Shown here: positions 49,110 to 62,256 of the stretch, piece by piece
How positions within the stretch are numbered: position 1 is the stretch's first letter
How the letters are laid out: each line of letters opens with the position of its first letter
Source: Mangifera indica
Taxonomy: Eukaryota > Streptophyta > Magnoliopsida > Sapindales > Anacardiaceae
Direction of reading: 5' to 3'
Assembly (NCBI RefSeq): GCF_011075055.1
Contig: NC_058143.1
Location: 12,477,057-12,541,056 of the forward strand
Length of the DNA: 64,000 nt
The notes under the pieces: model-generated
The model's database searches: none
Seen by the model: only the letters and a program-made list of their open reading frames with translations
What the model was told of the DNA's origin: nothing
Made by a program: the position numbers and the translations under genes

Positions 49110-49294
49110 TTTTCAAACTTTGGATAGAAAAATTGTTAGTTTTTTAAAACTACGGGGAGAATGAGAAACTACAGTTTTTACCTTTAACCATAACAAATAA
49201 TTTTAACAAAATGGTAGATATTTGAGTTTTTAAAACTTTACGAGTGGGAGTTTGGAAATACACCAAACTGTGGGTGGGAAAAAGTCTTTTGGCC
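49110..49294. mobile_element. Half of a CCCACCCAAG-family MITE (right arm only)
   Basis: Contains AGTTTTTTAAAACTACGGGG and ends ACTGTGGGTGGGAAAAAGTC TTTTGGCC, the typical right terminus of the family. No left terminus lies nearby; the preceding inverted-repeat element may have replaced it. Confidence 0.6.
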
Positions 49295-50948
49295 AATAAT
49301 TTGGGAATATTAAAGAAAATTTAAAAAGTCATTAAAAGAGATTTGAATTTTTGCCTTCAATTAAAGAGTCGGTTGATAAGATATTCTAAATATTGTTTAA
49401 GATATTATTTTTATTTTCCAACCCACAATAGAAATACGCACTTTTTGGAGAAAGAGTTCTTACAAGAAGATAATATATAAAGAAAAATAGAGCTTAAAAA
49501 AGAGTTCGAAAAGCCATAGATCAAACAGGCTGAGCTAGGATAATCCTCTCAGTAAACTTCATATGATACACTTATTCTAATTCAAAGATTTTCTAGAGTA
49601 ATGAGTTCTTCATATAGATATATATTCTTTCATAAGCAGAATTTTGAATCTTTGTTAGTGAGAGAAATAAATCATAATAAATGAAATATAAATGTCTTTG
49701 CACTAGGCTTTACTATAACGTTGTATGAAACCTATTCTTTAATTGTTAGCCAAAGTGACATATAACTAACTTATTATTACCTTGTCATGTCATTCAATCC
49801 CATTGTTAAGAAGACTTGTTGCTACTTTGTCCTCCATCTCCTAGTGGACGTTTATTTACCCATTCAAAGAATTTAATTATTTGTTGTTTTATGGATATAA
49901 TATATTATTAATAATTATTATTATATTAAAAATTAACTACTACCACCAAAATCAATATTTCTATGTCTTTTTTTAATTTTTTTTCAAATATGATTCACTT
50001 TGTTAATGTTACACCAAGATCTTGGCATAATAATATGGGGCGATAATCCACATTTATAAAAATATTTATATTTCCATAAAAATATTACTTCAAGCTTATG
50101 ATGGAATAACTAGATGCCATAAGGAACATTTATAAAACAGTTTTCATTTTCAAAACTATAACACCCCTCTTCTGAAATACCACCTTTTAGCGGAGATAAT
50201 ACATATTTAATTACTTTGCATGATTTTAACTTAAAATAAAACTTATGAAATTAACGAACGACTTTTAATTACTAAAATAAATTAAATATCATATAATATA
50301 ATAAAAATGAAGCATATAAAAGATGTCTCAACCATACAAAATTATAAACTGTGTAGTATAATACTCAAATACAGGACATATCATAAATAAAACTTATAAA
50401 CTCAACATAACCCTCATGCTCATCATCGGCTAGTGCACATCTACATAGTCGTTATCACTTATATGTAATACTCATAGATACATCTTAAGGACAGTTTAAT
50501 CTTTTCACATGTATTTGTGGTTATACTTGATTGTGGCATGAGATAGAGTTTGATATAATTGAATTATTGAATTTCTAAGTTGGTGACTACACATGAAAGA
50601 TACACACCTATTTATTTGATGTCACATCAACTAAGTGGATAACGTTTCTCATATAAAATTTTGAAAGGGATACACGACCATGTATATCAAGCATGCAGGC
50701 CTGTGCAACATGTTCTTGCATAAAAGTCTATATAAGACAAGTTATTGAGAGTTTAGGGATATTTGTTATTCCACATTCAGTGCGTTCTCATCTAGAGAAA
50801 AGAGAGGGATTTTTATAAGCTTTCAGTGATTTGACAATAGTCTGATGACATTTCTTGGTGAAGGTTGAAAGAGGAAAAGGAGAAAAGAGAGGGGAAGCAA
50901 TTGGGGTCAAATCCACATACTGCGAAGGACAAGTAGCAAGACTCCTAG
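49295..50948. other. Non-coding intergenic sequence
   Basis: AT-rich with no recognised domain, RNA gene or repeat family. A short minus frame (50788-50979) shows no domain. Confidence 0.45.
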
Positions 50949-50957
50949 TTAAGTTAT

Positions 50958-51850
50958 GGGGAAAAGGACTATTTCCCACCCATGTTTTAGGCCTATCTCA
51001 AACTCATACTTATGGGAGATGAAAATCCAGTTTTCCCACCCATGATCAAACTGTCGTCCAATTTCCCAGTTAGGGGCATGGGTAAAATCGATATTTTATT
51101 ATTTAAAACCTTAAAACTTTAAAATTTCACCATTTCCCCTCTCCAGGTTTTAAAAACTGACAACTAAACTCATCCTCAAAGTTTAAAAAGTTTAGATTTC
51201 ATCCTTAGGGTTTGCTTCCTTCTTCCACCACCACTGACGGCCGACGTATTCCACCGATCTCGCATCTTCGACTACAAAGGATGATGAAGGACGTCGCCCA
51301 GATCTGGACGACGAAGCGTCGTCCAGATCTGGAAGAGCATCGCGTCAGGATGACTCGACGAGAGACGAAGGACGACGAAGCATCGTCCTTCGTAGTCTAG
51401 GTAGAGCGACGAAGAGAGATGAGGAGATAAAAATCTCTTCATCGCACCACCGCCGTTGCACCAGGAGAAGGAGGAGGTCGATGACGACACCAGAGACGAC
51501 GTTGGAAGATGAAATTGAGGAATGGGGGTGAAACTGCTATTTTTGAAAGTTATGGGGGACGACTGCGTTTTGAAAAATATGGAAACCCTAGGTTTGCGGG
51601 TGAAAATGTTAGTTTTCAAAGTTTAAAAACTTTGGTTAAAGATGAAATATTAGTTTTTAAAACCTAGGGGGGTGAAAAGTAATAACTTTATAACTTTTTA
51701 ATATAAACAGTAAAATTTCGATTTTACCTCTATCCCTAACTGAGAAATTGAACGGCAGTTTAGTCATGGGTGGGAAAACTGGATTTTCATCTCCAGTAGG
51801 TATGAGTTTGAGATAGGCCTAAAAAATGGGTGGAAAACAGTCCTTTTCCC
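50958..51850. mobile_element. MITE of the CCCACCCAAG family, copy f (893 bp)
   Basis: A perfect 9-bp target duplication TTAAGTTAT lies at 50949-50957 and 51851-51859. TIRs GGGAAAAGGACTATTTCCCA and inverted GGGAAAAGGACTGTTTTCCA continue as a long inverted repeat (TAGGCCTATCTCAAACTCAT in both arms). The core is GC-rich with GACGACGAAGCGTCGTCC-type palindromes. Frames in the core (51212-51400 plus, 51272-51619 minus) are Arg/Ser-rich products of the repeats and are not called. Confidence 0.9.
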
Positions 51851-51859
51851 TTAAGTTAT

Positions 51860-53711
51860 GACTGAATGTTTTATGGGATGTTGATTGCGTGCAAAGCCTA
51901 AAGATGTTGTTAGAATTGGTTAATGATGATTAAATTGATATGTTGCTATTATGTGCACAACACACACAACACAAATAAACCAAATAAAATTAACAAATAA
52001 CCAAAATAAAATCAAAATATTGGTTGAATTGAACCTAAAAATAACAATAAAAAGCCATGGATTTTGAAATGTATCTTATGGGAAAACACAAAAATATTGA
52101 GATTAATTTTATAAGATTTAGACAGAAGAAAATCGATTCACAATGTTTCAAGATGGTGAAACTTTTTCTAGGGTTTGTATTGGAGGTACCAAAATAGTTT
52201 ATGTGTGATGACAAAGAGAAAGGGTTTTTGTACTTGGATTCAAAAATATTTTAGTGACAAATATATATGAACAGTGTAGAAATTCCATTTGCTAAGAGAA
52301 AAAGTGAAATGTTAATGTTCTCAACTCAAGGGTCTCAACAGTGTCTTCTAATATAATTTCTCTTTATCCTTACCATTTCCAAAAATAATAGATCAACCCT
52401 GACAGCCTATCTGTCCAAACTTACATAAAAAATATTGGGCAAGATACTTTCTTTACCCTTTCCTTATTTTATTTTCCCCAGTAAAAGAAAAGGTAAAAAG
52501 AAAGAAAAAAATGTTTTTGTTTGAAGATGATCAATGGATGCTTCCAGTGGAGACGGCGATAGAGCTGGAATGAATTGGTACTGTCTTGCTGTGACTGGAG
52601 CAGGAAATTTTTTACCCTTGCACATGTTGCATGATTTGTAACAAAACTATGCTGAAATTTTTAACACTTTCACTAGCAAAAATGGAGAAGGGAGGAGTGA
52701 TTGGCAACAACTTTGCGTTTTAAGCAAAGAGAGTGAGAGCAAAACAATTTTTTTTCTTTTAAGTAAGAAGGGCATGTTATATCATACACTAGAAACTAAT
52801 AAAGTAAAAAGGGCATGGCATGTTATATCAAATTTTTTAGGAAAAGTCAGGGAGGGTCATCAAGTGACCTCCTTGACCTCATCTTTGTCTACTTCAACTT
52901 CCAATATCTTATTTGGAGTTTTATTTAATATGAGGTGTTTTTAGTGATTTAATTGTTTGTTTCCACTAGCATGATTTATAAGTTTAATCATACGTAAGTA
53001 GTTAAAAATAGTAAGATATCTCTTCGGAGGGTATAAATTCTAGAGAAGGGTGTTACAATCTTTAACTATTGTTTGTAACCTATGTTATAAAAGTACATTT
53101 TTGCATCAAGATTGATATTAAAAAGTGTCTTCATTGCATTTGGAAAACCAAAAAATTTATGCTCTTGGGCATTTTCCAATACATTTGTTCAATGGACTTT
53201 GTTCTTTTGTATTTTACTTGTACGTGTTACATTGAAGTGGTGATGACAACAACATAGTATGTATGTGGGAATACATTGGCAACCATAACGATAATCTTGG
53301 TATGTCGACCTTGTAGCAAAATTCAATTCAATGAAGCTTTTTCATGCCTAATCAAAATAATGGGAAAGTAGTTGTGGTGGTCCAAGACCTTGAAAAGTAG
53401 GTGTTGATTGTAACTAAAACTAGTTGCTAACTTAACTAATTTTTGGTTAAGGATAAACAATCTCTCGTCAGACATTTGATTAGGGACCCCACCCATTTTG
53501 ATTGGACAAGTAAACCACCAGATAAGCCAAATTTCACATGTGTGAATAAGGCTCAAACTTATAATTTTTCTTTGGAAGTACTAATATCTATTAGTTTTAC
53601 TAACTTTTGAGGTCTATTTTGTATTTGTTGTATACTTCTACTAAAATTAAATTATCATTTAATAAAAAAAGCGCTCTAAATATTATAAGAAGAATGACAT
53701 TTGTTAATTTC
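51860..53711. other. Non-coding intergenic sequence
   Basis: AT-rich. An A/C-rich run ACACAACACACACAACACAA occurs near 51957. No gene recognised. Confidence 0.45.
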
Positions 53712-54440
53712 TTTAAACTATTTCCCACTTAAGGTTTAGTGAAAAGATAAATTCTTACTCGTTAACTTTAAAAAACCTAACTGTTTATCAATTTGTTAAA
53801 ATTCACTATTAGAGTTAAGAGTAAAATTTTCATTTAACTAAAAATATTTAAAAACTAAAAAATTATTACATTTTTCCTAGGTTTAAAAATCTAACATTCC
53901 CCCCCCCCCCCCAACCTAAAGTTTGAAAAGTCACCATTTTCCCTTAGGTTTTTTCTCTTCTTTGCCCGACATTTTCTCTCCCTCCAGTCTCTCTCATTGT
54001 TGTTCCCTGCCTCTCTTGTCACTGATGAAAACAATTCGTCATCTTTGTTTTTGTCTCCGATAAAGATAATTTTGTTTTCGTCCACAATAGGGGAGGTATG
54101 GAATGATAATGAAATAGACTAAAGGGAGAGAGAAATTGGGAGGGAGAGAAAATGTTGGCAGCCAAAGAGGAGAAGTGGTCACTAGAGAGAGGAAGAAAAA
54201 CCCTATGAGAAAATAATGACTTTTCAAAGCTTGAGTGGAGGGAAATTATTAGATGTTTAAACTTAGGAGAAAATACGATAATTTTTTAGTTTTTTTAAAA
54301 ATATTTTTAGTTAAATGACAATTTTACTTTGAACGTTAATAATAATTTTTAATATATAGGTAGATATTTAGATTTTTAAAATTTAACAGGTGAGAATTTG
54401 TCTTTATAATAAACCTTGGGTGGGAAATAGTCTTTTGACA
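53712..54440. mobile_element. MITE of the CCCACCCAAG family, copy g
   Basis: The right end reads CCTTGGGTGGGAAATAGTCT TTTGACA, and the left has AAACTATTTCCCACTTAAGG. The arms are mirrored (CCTAGGTTTAAAAATCTAAC at the left; TTAGATGTTTAAACTTAGGA at the right). The core includes TTTTGTCTCCGATAAAGAT and a poly-C run near 53898. The outermost left end is mutated, so the edge is approximate. Confidence 0.65.
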
Positions 54441-54853
54441 AATCTTAAAATCACAAATTTGGTGGGGGTCAGGAATTCAAGTTAGGAGAAGCGAATTTTC
54501 TAAAAATAATTATATTAAAATAAAACCCACTAAAAATAATGCTTTAATTTAATATAAAACAATACAAATACAATATATATATATATATATTACCGAACTT
54601 ACAAAAAAAAATTCTATTTTCTTGCAATAAAATTTATCTTTTGGAAAAAATTTTTAAAAATATATAATTTTTATGTTATTTATTTTCAAATAAAATAAAA
54701 AATAATAATTCACCAAAAATTACCATAAAAATCCGGAGATTTCTCACTCTCAAATTTTAGCCTTAAAAATGAAACCAGCGGGAATCACATTTTCAAATTT
54801 GAAATCGTGTTCCAACGGTCATATTTTTCTAGGTTTTTCTTCAGCGAAAGCTG

Positions 54854-54862
54854 TATATAAAA
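54854..54862 (+). promoter_or_regulatory. TATA box candidate of the 948-aa gene
   Basis: TATATAAAA lies about 135 bp upstream of the ATG at 54989, a plausible distance for a ~100-base leader. The leader is A/C-rich (CAAAACAAAACCAAACCC), as is common in plants. Confidence 0.6.
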
Positions 54863-54988
54863 TCCCAAGCTCTTGATGTTTTCTGCAGCAAAAACCAGAA
54901 CCAAAACAAAACCAAACCCAAATCCAATAACATATATTTTTTCAAAACCCTAAACCCTTTTTTGGTGTTTTTGTTTTCAAATTCATCA

Positions 54989-57900
54989 ATGGATTTCCAC
55001 AGCCTTACAAGGAAAGAACTCCAGACTCTTTGCAAGCAAAACAAGATCCCGGCCAACATGACCAACGTCGCCATGGCTGATTCTCTTGCCGCTCTTCAAT
55101 TCGTAAGCGTTACTTCCATTTCAGCAGTGCACATTTCTTGTTTCTGTTTGATATTTTTGAAATTTTATGGAAAAAGTTTTTCTATTTTCTGTCTGGTATC
55201 AATAAATATAGATTTTTTTAATTAAATTGTTGGGCATGAAAGTGGAGTTTTATTTGTACAGTACTTGTGTATGGAAATCTTGAAAATGATTTTTAATTCA
55301 CTGTTTAATCTTGAAATTCGTTGGAGAATGGGAAAATCTTTTATGTTTGGTGTCTTGAAATATATATATATATATATATGTATTTTACAAATTGGTGGAA
55401 ATGAAAATGAAGTTTCAATGCCCACTTTTTTGCTAAATTCTGAAATCTTGTAAATGAAATTTCTTTTATGGGTTCAATCTTGAAATTAGTTGGAGAATGG
55501 AAGAGATCTTCGGTATTCTTGAAATGAAATCTTGGTAAAAAAAATGTAGTTTCTGAATTTGTGGCAATAAAGAAGTTCATATTAATGGTTGTTTTTTGGA
55601 ACTTTTGATATATTGGAATCAGCTACCAAGTTCTCGTGTCATTGTTTTGTGATCTAGTGTTTCGTTGAAGAAAATAGAAGAAATTATTGGACATGTAGTT
55701 ATTGATCTTTTAAAATCAAGCAGTTACAGATTTAAATTTAATATCCTGATTTGGTGTGAATTTTTTCTTGAAGATTCTGAATGATCGCCAAGAAACTGTT
55801 TGTAAAAGGTGCTTTTTGATTTTGAAGAAACATCTTCTTAATTCTATCCTAAGTAGGACTTTGAAGAGCCTTTTAAAAGCTGTATCAGCTGTAACTTTTT
55901 CTGATGAATACAACAGAGAATTATAGTTGACATTCTTGCATAACAATGTCTTCTCAGGTTGAAGGACTTGATGGGCTCAGGAACCAATGTCAGTGGCCAG
56001 GAAAAACTGTTGCAACTGAATCACCATTGATTCCACGGACTGCCTACAGAACCTCAACTAGAAAAAAATCCATCAAAGAAGATCCTGACACCGTGCAACC
56101 GATGACCAAAACCTGCCGCACAGCAAGGAAACCATTAGACAAAGATTTGGGGCAGAAAAACCAGAATGCAAATGTGGCGGAGACTCCTGCAGTGCCTGTA
56201 AGCAGCAGGAGGGCTCCAGCAGCTTCAGCTAGCAAAAAAATGGGTACTCAAGTGAAGGACAATATGGAAAAAGAAATGAGTTGTGGGGTTAAGACTGAGA
56301 CCCCTATGGCGCAGACTGGTCGGGGGAGGGTGGCTCAAGTGGGTTCAACTAGAAGAAAGTTGGAGGAATCAGTACAACGCGTGTATAGCACTAGGCGGTC
56401 AGTGAGATTGCTGGAGAAGACCTTGGTTGACTTGAGTTTGAAAGATGTAGCGAAGGAAGAGTCTGTGAAGATGGTTTCCTTGGATGAAACTGAGGAGAAG
56501 GATGGCTCTGGTAAGTGGCTTACTTCAATTTCTTAAGTTTATTATGTTCTGCCTAATTGTCAAGAGAGTATGACCATTGTAAATGTTGTGTGATGCAGAA
56601 GTGAGTTTGGAAAAGAGTAATGATTCAGAAGTTTCTTTAGGTGTAAGTTTTCTCAAGTCTTTGGAGAATGAAAGCCAATTGAAAGAAATTCATGAGGATG
56701 AGAAGAGTAATGAGCATGAAAAGGAAAATATCAATATGAGCACTCAGGATTTTGTCAATTCGGATAATGTTTCAGTTGTTGATGGAAAGGATGACAACCG
56801 TGATGAGACTTGTGATGCATCAAATGAGCTTTCGGCTGAGAACTCAAATGCAATCAGTATGTGATATTCAGTTTTATTTTATGCTGTTTTAATCTACTAT
56901 TTATGTGAAGTTCTCGTAAAATATGTTGATTGCCTAGCAGAATCTGTTGATATTCCAGGAATGGAATTCATATCCGAAACTGAGAATGCTTCAATTAAGG
57001 TGATAGAACCTGAAGAATCCCTTGCTACTGAGACGTCTGATGAAATTTCTGCTCAGATGGTGGAGGATGTTGTCTATGAAGACCAGATAATAACCTCTCA
57101 AAAGAATTCGGAGGTTGATTCTGATCAATTTGTTGCCAATTCTATTGCATCTCCGTTGAAGAAACAGGTTGCAGTTGAATGTGTTGTTCCTGTTCATCTG
57201 GACAATTTTGTGGCAACCTGCAATTCTGAGAGTCGAAATATTAGGATAGACGATGAGTTTGGGTCAGACAAAGCTGTGGTGACAAATGTTTCTATTGCCA
57301 ATTCCATCGCTCCTCCATTGAAAATGCAGGTTGCAGTTGAATGTGCTGAGAAAGAGAGTGTTTATTCGGATAAGGTTGGGGCAACCCACTGTTCTGATGG
57401 TCCAAATGCTGAGACAGACAATGCGTTTGTGTCAGATAACAGAACCCACAGTTCTGATAATCCAACTGCTGAGACAGATGATGAGTTTGATTCAGACAAT
57501 GTTGTGGATGATCCAAATTCTGAGACAGACGAGGAGTTTGATTCAGATAATGTTGTAGCCCACAGTTCTGATGATTCAAATGATGAGACAAATGAGTTTG
57601 ATTCAGATGAGGAACTTGTTGACGTTCATTTGACTAAAGCAGAAGTTCCCATATCTTCTGTAAAAGGACCAGAAGATTTGATTGAAACAGAAGTTCCCAT
57701 TTCTGATGATATTGATACAGAAGGGACTGAAGAAACAGATCCAAATTCGGAGACAGACGACGAGCTTGATTCAGATAATGTTGTAACTCATAGTTCTGAT
57801 GATTCAAATGATGAGTTTGATTCAGATGACGAACTTCTTGATGTTCAATTAACTAAAGCAGAAGTTCCCATATCTTCTGTAAAAGGACCAGAAGACTTGA

Positions 57901-58862
57901 TTGAAACAGAAGTTCCCATTTCTGATGATATTGATACAGAAGGGACTGAAGAAACAGATCCAAATTCGGAGACAGACGAAGAGCTTGATTCAGATAATGT
58001 TGTAACTCATAGTTCTGATGATTCAAATGATGAGTTTGATTCAGATGACGAACTTCTTGATGTTCAATTAACTAAAGCAGAAGTTCCCATATCTTCTGTA
58101 AAAGGACCAGAAGATTTGATTGAAACAGAAGTTCCCATTTCTGATGATATTGATACAGAAGGGACTGAAGAAACAGATCCAAATTCGGAGACAGACGAAG
58201 AGCTTGATTCAGATAATGTTGTAACTCATAGTTCTGATGATTCAGATGACGAACTTGTTGATGTTCAATTAACTGAAGCAGAAATTCCCATATCTTCTGT
58301 AGAAGGACCGGATGATGCCAATTTGATCGAAGCAGAAGTCCCCACTTCTGATGATACTGACACAGAAGGGACTGAAGAAGCAGAATTTTTTTGTGAGAAC
58401 AAGACTCAAAAATCTGTGAAGCAAATGAACTCCTCATTGCCAATTGATTCCGTCTCTGGGGACAAGACTCCAGGTTATCATCCAATGTCACCGTTAGGAG
58501 CTGATTCAATTTCAGGCCAGTTTCCACGACCAACTCAGTCGACACCAAAGCAGACTTCCACCAAGAAACAGGCCACATCTGAAAAATTAACACTCCCTGC
58601 ATACATTAATGAGAACATTGACATCAGTGTGATGCAGTTGGGTTCTAAAATGGAAAACGTAAAGACGGACAAGAGAACAACTGATGTTGACAACTTGCAG
58701 AAATCATTGAGCAAGAAAAGTCTAAGAGAGCTAAACAAGATGCTGAAAGAAAAGCTTCAAATAACCAACAAGAAGAACAATGAAGATCATAATGCCACCA
58801 ACAGGAGACCGGCTCTGCTAGAGAATGTTATGGCTCCTGCTGACCCAACTGAGATAAACTAA
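54989..58862 (+). CDS. Acidic repeat protein with SAP-like N-terminus, 948 aa, function unknown
   Basis: Four exons: 54989-55102, 55958-56510, 56599-56856 and 56941-58862. All introns are GT..AG and the total is 2847 bp in frame. An alternative acceptor at 56959 would drop six residues. The N-terminus MDFHSLTRKELQTLCKQNKI PANMTNVAMADSL resembles a SAP-type helix pair, which binds DNA in nuclear proteins. Next comes a basic Arg/Ser-rich part (TSRRAPAAS-like; STRRSVRLLEK), then a very acidic Asp/Glu/Ser region that includes about four tandem ~73-residue repeats. The basic C-terminus contains LQKSLSKKSLRELNKMLKEK, a probable coiled coil. No enzyme motif, signal peptide or membrane segment is seen. 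Similar N-termini occur in uncharacterised plant proteins. The frame is intact across the repeats, which suggests it is under constraint. Confidence 0.82.
57510..58380 (+). repeat. In-frame tandem repeat, 219-bp (73-codon) unit
   Basis: Units begin at GATCCAAATTC at 57510 (228 bp), 57738 (219 bp), 57957 (219 bp) and 58176 (shortened). Each encodes DPNSETD..LDSDNVVTHSSD, then AEVPISSVKGPEDLIETEVP and ISDDIDTEGTEE. The middle two units are nearly identical at DNA level. Unit lengths are all multiples of three, so copy-number change keeps the frame. Confidence 0.92.
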
Positions 58863-59534
58863 AAATAAAACCGAGGATGGAGACCACTTTTTGATTGTGG
58901 TGATTTCACTCTTTTGATGATCACAGAGGGAGTTCAAACCTCGGTTTGCCTCCATTCTTTTGCTTCTTTCACAAATTAGAATCTTGATGTTACTGGCTCA
59001 ATGAAAAACTCCTAAAAGGAAGTCGATTTTGCTTAGACGACATCCGAGCTCTTTTATATGATTAAGACTAAAATGGTCTTTTACTTCCCTTACACTTTCC
59101 TTTCCTCAATTCTTCCCCTCTTTCCTCATCTTTTCTTCCTCTCAATTCTTAGATCTTTCATGGTGGTGCATGGTGGTGGGGAGCCTCCTCCCCAGCCTCA
59201 CCTTATCGAACTACCTTGCACCCAAAACCAGAGCCCTATCAATTACATTATTTCTTCAAACCCTCCTCCACCAAAGTCACTTTAGCTCCTCTCATGGATC
59301 ATAATCCCAAAAAACATAATGCATGTTTTCTTTACTTTTTTTTTTTTCTTGAGATAAGAAGTGAAAATAAATGAGATTAAATCAGGGTTCATTAAACTCA
59401 CTCTATGAAGCATAACCAAAACCAACAAAAAACCAAAATCTACTACCTTCGTCACAAAGCAAAGCCAAATAAACAAAACCAAACCTCCCCAAAACCACGA
59501 AAAATTAACAAAACCAAATATCCCCATTAACTGA

Positions 59535-59620
59535 ACTGGGAAGCGATAGGTAGTTAGTGGGAAAAACCAGTTCATGGACTGGGAAGCGATAGGTAGTTAG
59601 TGGGAAAAAACGACATCCGC
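59535..59620. repeat. 43-bp tandem duplication
   Basis: The unit starting ACTGGGAAGCGATAGGTAGT occurs at 59535 and again at 59578, identical over at least 40 bases. No gene overlaps it. Confidence 0.85.
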
Positions 59621-60807
59621 AGGCTAAGAGAAAAAGAGTGATAGTGGCCGTACGATGAGATCCTAGAGGACGACAATGGCCTGGGGTGGGTTTCCAAGAA
59701 GCAACGAAAGTCTGAAGAGGGTGAGATGGGCTATCATAGGAAACTCTTTTGGATTTATGGCTGATTAGGCGGTACTATCTGACTTAACCAAAAAAACAAA
59801 ATAGTGGTACCACCTGTGATGTGTTTCATGTGTTGATCTGGTGAGTTACAACCTTATAGTTTGGGTTTCGGATCAAAGAACCTAAACCTAAATCTATTTT
59901 GAATTAAAATTGTATAGAAATCTCTTTAATATAATTAATTTGTATTATGTTTGAGTTGATTTAACATGACCCTAATTGACTTGAATTATGTAATGGGTCT
60001 TATCGTGTCAAAATACAATTTATTTAATTCATTTCCCATGTTTGACACCAAAAAATGATTTATTATAAAATGATATATTTTAACACAAAGCGGCATATTT
60101 TAATATGAAACAACCCATTTTGTTAAAATGAAATTGCTACATTACAACTTCATGGTGTGCTTATTTTGATCTTTGCTTATAAAGAACTTATATAAATGAC
60201 TTAGCTCAATTAATTAATGCAAAATGACTAATAAAATTATACAAACATATAAATATATTAATAAGAATTAAGAGGCCCACCAATTAAAAATTACATTGCA
60301 TAAAAACATACTAAAGTACCGAATGCTTATTTAGGAGATAATTATACAGAAGTTTTACACTAGACATTATATGTTCAAATCATTACTACTGAGAACACAC
60401 CGATAAACTTATAAACATGTAAACAAATGATTTTTTTAAAAAAATTTCAAAATAGTTTTGCTCTAATCAAACAAGACTCGATTTAGTTTTGGGTTGATTT
60501 GAATATGATCGAGACTACATATTGTGTAAAACATCTTAATCCTAAATTTTTTTGCTATTGTGTCAAAAACTACCGGCACTAAATGAGTTGATTAATTTAT
60601 AGTGTGCAAGTTTGTGGTTGATGATTTTAAGATGGCTAGTGAAGAAATGAGAGCGAGAATGAAAGAAAAGAATTTAGAAAAATAATAATAATAAAGGTGT
60701 AGAAAGGAAGAAAGATTAAAGGCAGAATGGACTTTTTCCTCTGCCTTGTCTTTCACATTGAATGACAATGGACTTATTTTGATAATCCTAAATAAGATCC
60801 AATGGAC

Positions 60808-61230
60808 TTTCACATTGAATGATGACACTACAATTGGGTCGCTCTTAGCTTTTTCCAAATTATAGTCACTACAACTTTTAGCCTCTCGGTAAATGTAAAC
60901 ATTTGTTTTTTACCATGTTTCTTCATTTGTAAAAGATTTGAGTTAAACCACGGCTATAAATAATGACTTTCACTTTCTCATTCTCCATGTTATCTTTTGC
61001 CCTAGTTTTCCTGAGCTGCTCTTCAACAACCTAATACACACTATTGGGAAATGGGGCTCACTTCTTATAGAGGTTGATTTCAATGAGATCTGGTGACTTT
61101 CACTTTGAATGATGACACCACAACTAAGTTGCTCTTGGCTTTTCCAAATTATAGTCATTACAATTCTCTAACCTCTCGCTAAATGTAAGCATTTGTTTTC
61201 TTTCAATGTTTCCACATTTGTAAATGATTT
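60808..61230. repeat. Dispersed direct repeat pair (~135 bp, 290 bp apart)
   Basis: 60808-60943 and 61096-61230 share TTGAATGATGACAC, TTTCCAAATTATAGTCA, CCTCTCG and AAATGTAANCATTTGTTTT. They are diverged copies of one duplicated segment. Confidence 0.75.
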
Positions 61231-62028
61231 TTGTTTTCTACAGATCTAGTGATTTTCTTTCTAGGAGGAGAGGTTGATTTTTATTAGTATATGTTTAATT
61301 TTTATGCAATGTTATTATGTGAGTTTGAGAAAATCTTTGTAAGGTAATGTCAAATTCTGTTGAAACCTTAAACAAATCCTACACCAGTAAAGAGCATGAG
61401 AGATATTGGGTTTATGTGTATTCATCCCACATCGCTTAGGGATGTTAGTTGTTAGGTTGTGATTGGTATGATAGACTGTGTATTCAAAGTAGACAATATT
61501 TTGACAGTGCACTGAACTGTTGGATTAGGTATGTTTCAAAATTAATATTTGATTTTTATCGTGTCAAATTGTTCCCATTTGATAGCAAACGAGTTGAGTT
61601 GATGATTCCTCCATTAATCATTCCTGCTTCCGACACAATCCGCAAGTCTTTCTTTTAGTTTGGGGTATAATAGCAATCATTTTTACCGGGGAATTAGGCT
61701 AAGATGCTTGTAAAGCCCATTCATCATTATTCTAATATCAATTTATATGTTTTGTATTTCTACAATAATTTTAGCACCATAGCGTCTCTAGCGCGTCTAA
61801 AAATTTTAAAATGTACACTTACAATTTGTAAGGAAGGCAGATGAAGCCAAAGTTTGAGTAGGAATGAGAGCCACTGAGTGAGCTAGAACCAAAGTCAAAG
61901 ATTAAGTTGTTTTCAATGCTAATGATTCAATAGGAATTGGAGGCACTAATTGAACTCTAATCGAGCCACTAATTGAGTTGGAGGTTGACAAGGATTAGAG
62001 CCCGCGACAACAATTTAAGAGTTCGGGT

Positions 62029-62256
62029 TGAGATAATTATAATGAATTTTTTTATATTTATTGCATATGTACAAGCACATAATATATATAGAGAAGTTAC
62101 ATGAAATGAATCCCTATAATTAAGCTATGATCCCACAATTACCATCCTATTCGCTCAATTACAGCCCCTTAATTTCCTATAATTAATTGTAATCTTCTAA
62201 ACTAGGAAAATATGAATAACAAGAATTTGTACAGCTCATTACGGTATATTTCAACA
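62029..62256 (-). repeat. Putative 3' LTR of a Ty1/copia element (228 bp)
   Basis: On the minus strand the LTR begins TGTTGAAATATACCG right after the polypurine tract and has a plausible end ...TTATCTCA near 62029. It contains TATATATATTATGTG and CAATAAATATAAAA, suitable for promoter and polyadenylation functions. The far edge is approximate, since the 5' LTR is outside the window. Confidence 0.6.

Larger units (their letters stand above)
58863..62028. other. Non-coding intergenic sequence with local duplications
   Basis: The 3' flank of the 948-aa gene, then AT-rich sequence. It holds a 43-bp tandem duplication at 59535-59620 and a ~135-bp pair at 60.8 and 61.1 kb. A CCCACATCGCTTAGGGATGT phrase near 61429 resembles sequence common in plant LTR-derived repeats. 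Small frames here show no domain. Confidence 0.5.

Noticed and set aside
51212..51619. Frames in the GC-rich core of MITE copy f
   Set aside because: Arg/Ser/Asp-rich products of GACGACGAAG palindromes inside a non-autonomous element.
54574..54592. AT dinucleotide runs (also near 55360)
   Set aside because: Ordinary short microsatellites in intergenic or intron sequence; no further significance.
57292..58602. Long minus-strand frames (99 and 176 codons) across the acidic gene
   Set aside because: They arise from the 219-bp repeat read in antisense; the sense strand has a complete spliced gene.
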